Positions 1 through 8,113 of a DNA stretch of 42,796 nucleotides are shown here, piece after piece. The position numbers were made by a program, and so were the translations under genes. Source of the stretch: Dyella choica (GTDB lineage: Bacteria; Pseudomonadota; Gammaproteobacteria; Xanthomonadales; Rhodanobacteraceae); the NCBI RefSeq assembly GCF_003977665.1, contig NZ_RYYV01000027.1:1-42796 (forward strand). Direction: 5' to 3'. The notes beneath the pieces are model-generated. The model saw nothing but the letters and a program-made list of their open reading frames with translations. It was not told where the DNA came from and did not search any database. Positions within the stretch are counted from its first letter, which is position 1, and each line of letters begins with the position of its first letter.

Positions 1-42
1 TGCTGTCCAGCGTTTAATCTCTTCGTCCATCGTCGTGCTCAT
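1..42 (-). CDS. Probable IS transposase subunit, N-terminus only (runs off left edge)
   Basis: Only the first 14 codons are inside the window (MSTTMDEEIKRWTA). The ATG at 42 follows an AGGAGA Shine-Dalgarno with 5 bases between them. The MDEEIKRWTA start resembles, from memory, short helix-turn-helix OrfA-type proteins of IS3-like elements, which bind the element ends and are followed by an integrase-type OrfB. The rest of the protein would lie left of position 1, so the family cannot be confirmed. It stands next to a candidate element terminus ending near position 96. Confidence 0.5.
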   Translation of the reverse strand, partial: MSTTMDEEIKRWTA

Positions 43-96
43 CGGTGTCTCCTAAGTGAAGATTACACCTGAGCAGAAAATCACTGGGTCATTACA
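43..96 (-). mobile_element. Candidate terminal region of an insertion sequence
   Basis: Read on the minus strand, this leader begins TGTAATGACCCAGTGATTTT and runs to the transposase start codon. IS3-type elements usually begin with TG and have a terminal inverted repeat of 20-40 bp, so an outer end at 96 is plausible. The matching right end and the target duplication lie outside the window. The boundary is therefore inference. Confidence 0.3.
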
Positions 97-282
97 AGCA
101 AGTGAAAGATCTCTGGTTATCTCGCAAGCGGAAAACCAGCCCGTCCAAGGGCAGAAGGGTGATCCACCGCCTGAAGGAATCCCAAGGCAAAGCGACGGCC
201 TGACGGTAGGAGAGCTTGCCCTGTTGGTTTGTACAGCAAAACCAGGTTGGACAAGTGGATCGCCTGCGTGGTTTAAGCGCAC
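97..282. other. Intergenic stretch with no supported gene
   Basis: This lies between the candidate IS end and the stop codon of the EAL protein at 283. Short open frames exist on both strands, but none has a ribosome binding site or a recognisable product. No convincing terminator for the EAL gene is seen. Confidence 0.4.
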
Positions 283-3200
283 TCAGGTCGAAAAAGTGCT
301 GCGTCCCCTTTGTGGTGAGTGCTTGCCGGCCGGATAGGTCGGCAGCGACAAGCGCACATGCTCGCGCAGCATCTGTTCGAACTGTTCCACCGGCACCGGC
401 TTGCTGAACAGGTAGCCCTGCATTTCATCGCAGCCAAGGTGATGCAGGAAGCTCAGCTGTTCTTCGGTCTCGACACCTTCGGCCACGGTGCGCAAATTGA
501 GCTGCTTGGCCAAGGCAATGATCACTTTGGCGATCGCGCCGTCTTCGACGTTGTCAGGCACGCCGGCGACGAACGCGCGATCGATTTTGAGGAAGTCGAA
601 CGGGAAGCGGCTGAGGTAGGCCAGCGACGAATAGCCGGTGCCGAAATCGTCCAGTGACAGCCTGACGCCCATGCTGCGGAAAGCGCTCAGGATACTGATG
701 GCAGCCTGGGGATCGTGCATCAGCAGCGACTCGGTCAGCTCCAGCTCGATCAGCTTGGCCTTGACCGCATGCTGCGCAATGGCCTGGTGCAGGGTGTCCA
801 GTACCCGTCCGCCCTTGAACTGCGCGGCGGACAAATTCAGCGAGATCGGCACCACGTGCCGTTCAGTGCGCTGCCATTGCGCCACCTGCTGGCAGACAGT
901 GCGGATCACCCAGTCGCCGATCGGCAGGATCAAGCCGGTTTCCTCGGCCAGCGGAATGAATTGCGCCGGAGGAACCAGCCCCTTCTCGGGATGGTGCCAG
1001 CGGATCAAGGCCTCTGCGCCCACGATGCGTCCGCGTGCAAGATCCACCCGCGGCTGGAAATACAGCACGAACTGCTGCGCTTCCACCGCCTGGCGCAAAT
1101 CGTTTTCCAGGGCCAGCTTTTCGGCCATGCGCGCCTGGGTCGCCGGATCGAAATAGAAATGCCGTTCGCCGCTCAACAAGGCCTGCTTCATTGCGCTTTC
1201 GGCGTTGTTGAGCAATTGCTCCGCACTGTTGCCATCGTCGGGATACAGGGCAATGCCCGTGCGAAAACCGATTCGCAGCGCATGGCCGCCGATGTCCAGG
1301 GGTTCGGCCAGGGGGAGTTCCAGGCGATCGCGAACGATGGTGGTGCCATCCGCATGGCCGGGCAGGTCGCCTACCGCGATCGCAAAGGAGTCGGAGTCCA
1401 GCCGGGCCAGGCAATAGGGCTCGATCAAGGCGGCGTCCCAGCGCGCACTGACCTGGCGCAGCAGTTCATCGCCCACGTGCCGGCCGAAGGCATCGTTGAT
1501 CTGGCGGAAGTGGTCGAGGTCCACCGCGAACACCGCCACCACCAATTGTTGATGTTCGGCCGCATGGATGAACTGGGTCAGTCGTTCCAGCAGCAGGCGG
1601 CGGTTGGGCAGGTCGGTCAACGAGTCGTATAGCGCCAGATAGCGCAATTGCCGCTCGCGTTCGATGAATTGCAGGCCGAAGGAAACGTCTCCGGCCAGGC
1701 GCATCAGCAGCTCCAGTTCTTCGTCGTCGAAGAAGCCGGCCTGGTCGGCGAACAGAGTCAGCACCGCTGTGGAGCGCCCCTCGGTCACCAGGGGAAAAGC
1801 CGCCACGGCGCGAAAGCCGTGCGAGCGGTATTCCTCTTTCAGCACGTCCGGCAGGGAAGATTCGCCGATGTCGTTGAACACCACGGCCCGGTTTTCACGC
1901 AGCGCCACATTGGCGGGGCGCGAGCTGTAAGGGGTATTCAACTGCGCGGTCAGCCGGATGCTGTCGATGTAACTCTCGACCGCGCCATGCCAGGCCACCA
2001 CTACGCCATCCAGGCTGTTCGGACCGATCTCGCCGATCCAGGCGGCGCGGAACGTCCCGCTGTCGACCGCAACGCGGCAAGCCTCCTGCAGCAGGCTGTG
2101 CCGATCGCGGATGCGCACAATGGCCGAATTGATATCCGACAATACGGCACTGATGCGGCTGAGGCGCGCGTTGCGTTCCTCAGTTTGCAAGCGTGCCGTG
2201 ATGTCCTGGGCCACCACGAAACGGCAGTCGCTGCCATCGAAGGAAAGCGTATGCGAGCTGATCTCCACATCGATCAGGCCGCCGTCCTTCTTGCAGTGCT
2301 GCCACACGTCCGACTCGTCCACGCCATGCGGCCAGAACCGCCGCGGCAGGGTGGCGGGTGAGGGCGCCTGCAGGTCTTCCACCGTCATGACGAGGAATTC
2401 GGCTTCGCTATAGCCGTAATGCGCCACCGCCGCGGCGTTGACGGCCTTGAACTGTGCCGTCTCGCCGTCTTGCACCCACATCGGGAGGGGATGGGCGCGA
2501 AACAGATCGAAGAAGCGTTTATCGCTTTCGCGGCGTGCTCGCTCGGCCTTGGCGCGCTCGCTGATCTCACGCCTCAGGGATTCGGCATCCTGGCGCACCT
2601 GCTCAAGCAAGTCCAAGTTGTCATAAGCGTTGGCAAAGGCCGCAGCCAGCGCGCTGCCGAATTGCTCGTCGTTGTGGTCGAACGCACCGCCGAGCTTGTC
2701 GGCCACATAGATCCAGCCGGAGTCACTGCCGGAGGTGCGCAGGGGCACCAGCATGGCCGAACGGATCGTGCTGTGCTCGGCCAGTGCACCCAACTGCGCA
2801 CGTGCGTTGCCGCGTATCAGCACCGCCTTGCCTGATGCTCGTGCCTCGGCGAACGCCGGCGGCGGCGATTCCCAGTTCATTTCGGCAAAGTGCGCGCACT
2901 CCCATTCGTCCAGCCCGCGCGTGGCCTGACGCAGCGGTTTACCTTCCTCGGCAATCGTGATCATGGTCTGGCGCGTGCCGAGAATATCCTGCGTGGCGCG
3001 GCAGCATAATTCGATCAGGCCGGCCGGGTTGTGTTCACTGCCCAGTTCCAGGCTCAGTTCCAGCAGCGCCGACATGCGCAGGCTCAGGGTCTGGATGTCT
3101 GTGAACGCGAGCTTGAGCTTTTCGGCCGATGCGTGCTGCTCCGTCATCGCCAGGCCCCGCTCGGTGACCTCGCGCAAGCTGTCCTGCAAGGGGCCGATGT

Positions 3201-3639
3201 CGCCGGGTGACTGCATCGCGTTCGCCAACTCCGCGGATACGGAAGAGGGCGGTGTGGGAGGGGCGATCCCCGCTTCGCGCAATACTTCCGTCACCGTGTC
3301 CAGGATCGCCTGGGGTTCGCAAGGCTTGGACAAGATGCGTTGCACACCCAATGTAGAGGCCATCTCGTGGGCATCTTCAAGCCGATAGGTGGCGGTGTAG
3401 AAGATGACCGGCACGTGCTCCAGCCCGGCAGTCGTGCGCAACATTTCGGTGAGCATGACGCCGTCCATGTTCGGCATCAGCACATCGGTGATCATCAGGT
3501 CCGGGCGCCGGACCTGGGCCATGGTCAAGGCGATGATGCCGTCCTCGGCCTCGATCGTCTCGTGACCGGCATAGCCGAGCAAGGTCGTGAGAAAGCGGCG
3601 ATTGAGCGCGCGATCATCGACGATGAGAATGGTCGCCAT
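283..3639 (-). CDS. Response regulator REC-GAF-PAS-GAF-GGDEF-EAL, probable c-di-GMP phosphodiesterase
   Basis: This 1118-residue cytoplasmic protein should lower cyclic di-GMP in response to phosphorylation. Domains in order: receiver (about 4-120, acidic pocket D8/D9, phospho-acceptor D52, K near 104), GAF (about 195-345), PAS (about 375-485), second GAF (about 510-660), GGDEF (about 668-830) and EAL (about 840-1095). The GGDEF signature is replaced by DSDSF at 748-752, so cyclase activity is unlikely. The EAL domain keeps E876-A-L, N935, E970, the D997-D998 FGTGYSSL loop, K1018 and E1054, as in active phosphodiesterases. It is the last gene of a close-packed operon, starting 13 bases after the single-domain receiver. 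No strong Shine-Dalgarno precedes the ATG, so translational coupling is possible. It has no membrane segment, so its input comes from the receiver and the GAF/PAS sensors. Confidence 0.92.
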   Translation of the reverse strand: MATILIVDDRALNRRFLTTLLGYAGHETIEAEDGIIALTMAQVRRPDLMITDVLMPNMDGVMLTEMLRTTAGLEHVPVIFYTATYRLEDAHEMASTLGVQRILSKPCEPQAILDTVTEVLREAGIAPPTPPSSVSAELANAMQSPGDIGPLQDSLREVTERGLAMTEQHASAEKLKLAFTDIQTLSLRMSALLELSLELGSEHNPAGLIELCCRATQDILGTRQTMITIAEEGKPLRQATRGLDEWECAHFAEMNWESPPPAFAEARASGKAVLIRGNARAQLGALAEHSTIRSAMLVPLRTSGSDSGWIYVADKLGGAFDHNDEQFGSALAAAFANAYDNLDLLEQVRQDAESLRREISERAKAERARRESDKRFFDLFRAHPLPMWVQDGETAQFKAVNAAAVAHYGYSEAEFLVMTVEDLQAPSPATLPRRFWPHGVDESDVWQHCKKDGGLIDVEISSHTLSFDGSDCRFVVAQDITARLQTEERNARLSRISAVLSDINSAIVRIRDRHSLLQEACRVAVDSGTFRAAWIGEIGPNSLDGVVVAWHGAVESYIDSIRLTAQLNTPYSSRPANVALRENRAVVFNDIGESSLPDVLKEEYRSHGFRAVAAFPLVTEGRSTAVLTLFADQAGFFDDEELELLMRLAGDVSFGLQFIERERQLRYLALYDSLTDLPNRRLLLERLTQFIHAAEHQQLVVAVFAVDLDHFRQINDAFGRHVGDELLRQVSARWDAALIEPYCLARLDSDSFAIAVGDLPGHADGTTIVRDRLELPLAEPLDIGGHALRIGFRTGIALYPDDGNSAEQLLNNAESAMKQALLSGERHFYFDPATQARMAEKLALENDLRQAVEAQQFVLYFQPRVDLARGRIVGAEALIRWHHPEKGLVPPAQFIPLAEETGLILPIGDWVIRTVCQQVAQWQRTERHVVPISLNLSAAQFKGGRVLDTLHQAIAQHAVKAKLIELELTESLLMHDPQAAISILSAFRSMGVRLSLDDFGTGYSSLAYLSRFPFDFLKIDRAFVAGVPDNVEDGAIAKVIIALAKQLNLRTVAEGVETEEQLSFLHHLGCDEMQGYLFSKPVPVEQFEQMLREHVRLSLPTYPAGKHSPQRGRSTFST

Positions 3640-3652
3640 GAGCGTGCCGTGC

Positions 3653-4054
3653 TCAGGAGGGAGGGGCGGCAGCCAATTCGAAGTCCTGGGGCATGTATTC
3701 CTCCAGTTGCTTGACGAACGTTGCCGGGTCGATCGGCTTGGTCATGTAGCCGTCGAAACCGTAGCTGAGAATTCTTTCGCCATCGCCGACCATCGCCGAC
3801 GAGGTCACCGCCACCAACGGAATTTCGCGGTACTCGGGATTCCCCTTCAACTGCTCCGCCACTTCATAGCCATCCATCTTGGGCATATGGATGTCGCATA
3901 CGATCAAGTCGGGGCGATCTTGTCCATGGGCTACGGCATCGATACCCGCCTCGCCATCCGGCGCGGCGAGCGTCCTATGGCCGAAGTATTTGAGCAGATA
4001 GACCATCAGCTCACGGTTATCCTTGTTGTCTTCGATCACCAGCACGCAGGCCAT
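3653..4054 (-). CDS. Single-domain response regulator (CheY/DivK-like receiver)
   Basis: This 133-residue protein is essentially one receiver domain. It has the acidic pair E8/D9, phospho-acceptor D54 (in CDIHMPKMDGYE), the conserved switch threonine/serine region (AVTSSAM) and the Lys of TKPID. There is no output domain, so it probably relays phosphate or acts by protein contact. The open frame continues upstream through the end of the kinase gene, but receiver homology begins at the ATG at 4054, which is used here. It sits 22 bases after the kinase stop and 13 bases before the REC-EAL gene. That spacing suggests the kinase phosphorylates one or both downstream receivers. Confidence 0.88.
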   Translation of the reverse strand: MACVLVIEDNKDNRELMVYLLKYFGHRTLAAPDGEAGIDAVAHGQDRPDLIVCDIHMPKMDGYEVAEQLKGNPEYREIPLVAVTSSAMVGDGERILSYGFDGYMTKPIDPATFVKQLEEYMPQDFELAAAPPS

Positions 4055-4076
4055 AAAGGTATGCCTTTGGGTTGAG

Positions 4077-5945
4077 TCAATAAGTGGATACCGGAGCAGG
4101 CGCTTCGGCAGTGTGTTCCGGTATCGCCAATGAAAACGTGCTGCCACGCCCGTATTGGCTTTCGAATCGCAGGCTTGCGCCCAGCATGGAGGCAAGTCGC
4201 TTGGACAGATAAAGCCCAAGGCCGGTGCCCTCATGCGGGCGTGTGCTTTCCAGTTGCGAGAAGGCCTTGAACAGGGCGGCCTGTTCCTCGGGCTTGATGC
4301 CCCGCCCGGTATCGCTCACGGCGATTTCGCAGCAAGGCCTGCCGTCCTGCATCACACGAGTGAGCTTCAGTGCCACCGTGCCGCCGGATTCGGTGAACTT
4401 GATCGCATTGTTGCCGAGGTTGATCACGATCTGGGCCAGCGAGCGGCGATCGGTATGCGCCAGCAGGTGTTCCTGCGGCATGTGCTTCTCCAGCACGATC
4501 CGTTTCTTTTCCGCCAGCGGGCGCAGCACCGACACGACTTCGTCGATCAGTTCGTGGCAGGGCAAGGTCACCATGTGCAAGGCCACCTTGCCCGATTCGA
4601 CCTTGGCCAGGTCCAGCAGATCGTTGATCAGCGACAACAGATGCTTTGCGCTGCCGGAAATGGTGCGCAGCTGCTGCCCCTGTTCCTCGTTGATCGGCCC
4701 GGGCATGCGCATCAGCAGCGTACCGGTATAGCCGATGATGGCATTGAGCGGCGTGCGCAATTCGTGCGACATGCCGGCCAGGAAACGATCCTTGGCTTCC
4801 GAAGCGGTGCGCAGCTGCAGATTCGTTTCCTGCAGCATTTCCTCGAAATGGCGTCGCTCGCTGATATCACGGATGGCGCTGGAGATTAGAATACCTTCTT
4901 CGGTATCGATCGGGGACAGGCTGATTTCCACCGGGAATTCGCTGCCGTTGCTGCGCCGGCCGTACAAATGCGGGGCGCCGTTGAGCATCCGTGGCCGCGG
5001 ATGTTGCACATAACCCTGGCGTTTGGTCGGGTGATCGGCGCGAAAGCGCTCGGGAATCAGCATTTCCACCGGCTGCCCCAGCAGGGCATCGCGCCGGTAG
5101 CCGAACAAAGCCTCCGCTTGTGAGTTGACCAACTCGATGCGGCCTTCCTGGTTCACGATCACCATCGCATCGGGGGCCGATTCCAGCAGTCCGCGGAACT
5201 TGCGCTCGGCCTTCATGCGATCGCTGATGTCACGGACCGCGGTCATGATCAGGTTACCGTCATCGGTTTGCACGGGGCTCAGACTGACTTCGATCGGAAA
5301 CTCCAGGCCGTCCCTGCGCATGCCGTGCAATTCGATATCGTGGACGGGAAGGCCACGGGCACGGCCGAAGAACTGGCCGCTCAGATCGTGGTGCACGCCG
5401 TGGTGACGTTTGGGCAGCAAGTCGTCCATGCGCATGCCGCTCAACTCGTCGCGGTGGTAGCCGAACTGAAAGGCCGCGTGGTGGTTGGCCAAGACGATCC
5501 TCCCGGCTACGGTCACCAGAAGAACGCCCTCCCGTATGGATTCGAGAAATTCGCCGTAGCGCGTCTGCACGTATTGGGTCAGCCGCCGTGCCTGCCATTG
5601 CGAAATATCCCGTTCGGTACGCAGCAGGCCTGCGCCGAATTCGCCGCGTACCGGCCGTTCCGAAGCAAGCACGAAAACCAGGGAACCGTCCTTGTGTTTG
5701 CGCAGTGCGCGATAGGTGACCGTGTTGCCCTGGGTCACCCGTGCACTGAAGCCTTGTTCCGGCGCATCCCCTCCCTCCGGTACGACCAGTTCGTGGAAAC
5801 GATGGCCAAGCGCCTCCGCTGCCGCGTAACCGAACAGGGATTCGGCCGCGCTGCTCCAATGGAGAATGCCGTCCTCCTTGTCAGTCAACACCAAGGCATC
5901 GGGATTTTCCCAGGCCAGGATGTCGCTGATATCAGCATTCTTCAT
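4077..5945 (-). CDS. PAS-PAS-PAS sensor histidine kinase
   Basis: This is a soluble sensor kinase of 622 residues. Three PAS domains (about 10-120, 130-245, 250-370) precede the HisKA dimerisation domain, whose H-box MSHELRTPLNA carries phospho-acceptor H394. The HATPase_c domain has the N-box NLGNNAIKF, a G1 box DTGRGI and a G2 box GTGLGL, so autophosphorylation should work. No transmembrane segment or periplasmic loop is evident, which suggests a cytosolic signal such as redox state, oxygen or a small ligand. The frame could start two codons earlier at a GTG (5951), but the GGGGG run sits at better distance from the ATG at 5945. It is the first gene of the kinase-REC-(REC...EAL) operon. Confidence 0.92.
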   Translation of the reverse strand: MKNADISDILAWENPDALVLTDKEDGILHWSSAAESLFGYAAAEALGHRFHELVVPEGGDAPEQGFSARVTQGNTVTYRALRKHKDGSLVFVLASERPVRGEFGAGLLRTERDISQWQARRLTQYVQTRYGEFLESIREGVLLVTVAGRIVLANHHAAFQFGYHRDELSGMRMDDLLPKRHHGVHHDLSGQFFGRARGLPVHDIELHGMRRDGLEFPIEVSLSPVQTDDGNLIMTAVRDISDRMKAERKFRGLLESAPDAMVIVNQEGRIELVNSQAEALFGYRRDALLGQPVEMLIPERFRADHPTKRQGYVQHPRPRMLNGAPHLYGRRSNGSEFPVEISLSPIDTEEGILISSAIRDISERRHFEEMLQETNLQLRTASEAKDRFLAGMSHELRTPLNAIIGYTGTLLMRMPGPINEEQGQQLRTISGSAKHLLSLINDLLDLAKVESGKVALHMVTLPCHELIDEVVSVLRPLAEKKRIVLEKHMPQEHLLAHTDRRSLAQIVINLGNNAIKFTESGGTVALKLTRVMQDGRPCCEIAVSDTGRGIKPEEQAALFKAFSQLESTRPHEGTGLGLYLSKRLASMLGASLRFESQYGRGSTFSLAIPEHTAEAPAPVSTY

Positions 5946-6150
5946 CGCCACCCCCTGACAGGCTTTGTGCGATTACACGAAAGGATCGTTGCGCGTGATT
6001 GAAGTGAGTGGTGCAGCCCCAGCCCGGTGTGACCTACACGCTGCCGATCAGATGGAGGCATTGATACTCTCGTCTTACGGATTTACGCAAGCACCATGCC
6101 TATAGAGGGGTAAATTTGTGATGATGACGCCGATTATTTGTAAAACTATT

Positions 6151-6175
6151 GGAAACAAGCACGCTGCTTGCCAAG
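6151..6175 (-). terminator. Weak candidate intrinsic terminator after the second kinase gene
   Basis: Just past the stop of the minus-strand kinase at 6182, positions 6156-6170 form a perfect 6-bp stem (CAAGCA/TGCTTG) with a 3-base loop. On the transcribed strand it is followed by TTTCC. The stem and the T-run are both short. Confidence 0.35.
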
Positions 6176-6181
6176 ACGCGC

Positions 6182-7783
6182 TTACCCCGGAGATGGCCGA
6201 TCCTTTTCGGACACCCCAAGTCCAATCGCTTCAGCCGCCTCGGCGATCGGCAGACAAATTTCCACTTCGGTGCCTTCGCCGACCTTGGAATGCAAGGCTA
6301 TCGTGCCGTTGGACTGGCGGACGAAGCCGTGCACCATCGATAGCCCCAGGCCTGCCCCTTGCCCCAGCGGTTTGGTGGTGAAGAACGGCTCGAAGGCCCG
6401 TCCTGCCATCTCGCCGGACATACCGACGCCGTTATCTTTCACCGTCAACCTGGCCCACTCGCCACCTGAACTGTTGTCCCGTTGCACGCGTGCAGTGGCG
6501 ACGAGCAACTTGCCGCCGTCGGGCATCGCATCGCGGCTGTTGATCACCAGGTTCAACAAGGCACTCTCCAGCTGATTCAGGTCACAGCGTATGGGCAGCA
6601 TTGCCTTGGCCAGATCGAACTGGATCCGGATATGTGCGCCCACCGTGCGCAGCAGCAGATCGCTCAAGGAGTGGATCCACTCGTTCATGTCGGTGCGAAC
6701 CGGCGCCAAGGGCTGGCGTCGCGCGAAAGCCATCAAATGCTGGGTGAGCTGGGTCGCCCGCTGCACCAGGTTCAAGGCTTCGGCCAGCCGTTTTCCCAAC
6801 TGGGAGGTGTCGCCGCGTGCGGCTTGCAGGCGCGCGATTTCCAGGCCGCCGGCGAGCGAGTGCAAAATGCCGTTGAAGTCGCTGGCGATACCGCCGGTGA
6901 GCTGGCCGAGCGCTTCGAGTTTGTGTGCCTGGAACAGTTGTTGCCGGGTTTGCTCCAGCGCCTGTTCCATCGCCCGCTTCTCGCTCAGGTCCTGCACGGT
7001 GCAGGCAAGCCCATGCAGGCGTCCGCCCCGATCCTTCAAGGCGCGCAACTGCAATTGTGCCTGGAATCGGCTGCCGCTCTTGCGCGTGATCGCATGCTCG
7101 CCCTCGTACTTTCCGATGGACAGCGTTTGCTCGAACAGCGCGTGCAGTTTTCCCTCGTCGCGTTCGTCGGACAGCAGCATCCGCACGATCGGCCTGTCCA
7201 TGACCTCTTCGCTCGCGTATCCGCTGAGGCGCTCGGCGCCTCCATTCCAGTGGCGCACGTGACCGTGCTCGTCCAGCATGCAGATGGCGTAGTCGGGCGT
7301 GCTTTCCGCAAACAGGCGAAAACGCCGTTCGCTTTCCTCCAGATCGGCCAGCAACTGCGCCCGTTCGGTCACGTCGCGGGTGACTTTGGCGAACCCGAGC
7401 AGGCGTCCATGCTCATCATGGATGGCATCCATGGCCACCAGGGCGCGAAAACGCGTGCCGTCCTTGCGCACCCGGCAAGCTTCGCCAGTGAAGTGCCCTT
7501 CGGTCGTCGCGATGTCGAGATTGTGCTGCGGCATGCCCGCTGCCTGATCCTCGGGCGTATAAAACATCGAGAAATGTTGGCCGATCACCTCATCGGCGGC
7601 ATACCCCTTGATGCGCTGCGCGCCGGCGTTCCAACTGGCGATCCACCCGCCAGGATCAAGCAAATAGATCGCGTAGTCGACGACCGATTGCACCAGCAAC
7701 TCGTAGCGGCTGCCGTTGGCAAGAGGCCCGCCGTGTGATGCGAGTTCGCTGAGAGGATCGTGATGGACCGATGTCGATGCCAT
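6182..7783 (-). CDS. PAS-PAS histidine kinase-like protein lacking the H-box histidine
   Basis: This 533-residue cytosolic protein has two PAS domains (about 20-145 and 150-270), a dimerisation helix and a HATPase_c domain. The ATPase keeps its N-box (NLVINSRDAMP), G1 box (DNGVGM) and G2 box (GAGLGLS). In the H-box, relatives read GGIAHDFNNLL, but this protein reads GGIASDFNGIL: the phospho-acceptor is Ser301 (codon AGC, 6881-6883). It should bind ATP but cannot autophosphorylate at the usual site. It could act as a phosphatase, as a partner of another kinase, or through a noncanonical residue. The open frame runs upstream to 7969. The ATG at 7783 is chosen because a GAGGGG Shine-Dalgarno lies 7 bases before it; an ATG at 7789 would be too close. 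It lies 236 bases upstream of the other kinase on the same strand. Confidence 0.85.
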   Translation of the reverse strand: MASTSVHHDPLSELASHGGPLANGSRYELLVQSVVDYAIYLLDPGGWIASWNAGAQRIKGYAADEVIGQHFSMFYTPEDQAAGMPQHNLDIATTEGHFTGEACRVRKDGTRFRALVAMDAIHDEHGRLLGFAKVTRDVTERAQLLADLEESERRFRLFAESTPDYAICMLDEHGHVRHWNGGAERLSGYASEEVMDRPIVRMLLSDERDEGKLHALFEQTLSIGKYEGEHAITRKSGSRFQAQLQLRALKDRGGRLHGLACTVQDLSEKRAMEQALEQTRQQLFQAHKLEALGQLTGGIASDFNGILHSLAGGLEIARLQAARGDTSQLGKRLAEALNLVQRATQLTQHLMAFARRQPLAPVRTDMNEWIHSLSDLLLRTVGAHIRIQFDLAKAMLPIRCDLNQLESALLNLVINSRDAMPDGGKLLVATARVQRDNSSGGEWARLTVKDNGVGMSGEMAGRAFEPFFTTKPLGQGAGLGLSMVHGFVRQSNGTIALHSKVGEGTEVEICLPIAEAAEAIGLGVSEKDRPSPG

Positions 7784-8113
7784 GAACATGCCCCTCGCGT
7801 GCTTGCGTCCGTTCTTCAGACGCGTGCTGCTTAGTCCACTGTCGTGTTCATGAAACGCTTGGGTCAAACGTCCTTCGTGTGCATCGGGCCTATAGCGCGC
7901 CCAAAGCCGCTTCGCTGGGTAGCGCCGGTGCGGATGCAATCTCCCCCGGGACGCGCACGTTCCTCTCATCCAGGCCCGACGAAGGAATGCCGAACAGGCT
8001 GGATATCCAGAGAAAAGCGTCGATCGTCCCGCGTATCAGTATGATCTCGCGAGCAGGGTAGAGAGGTATAGGACTCGCCAAAATTTTGTTGCTATTTCGT
8101 TTCCAAGCCTGCG
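7784..8113. other. 330-bp intergenic region without a supported gene
   Basis: It separates the antiporter stop from the kinase start; both genes read leftward. A minus-strand frame at 7890-8081 has only a TTG start and no ribosome binding site or recognisable product. The region presumably holds the kinase promoter, but no clear -35/-10 pair was found. Confidence 0.4.

Noticed and set aside
715-1632. 305-codon plus-strand frame inside the EAL protein gene
   Set aside because: Antisense shadow without ribosome binding site or recognisable domain.
7890-8081. 63-codon minus-strand frame between the kinase and the antiporter
   Set aside because: TTG start, no ribosome binding site, no recognisable motif; kept only as unassigned intergenic sequence.
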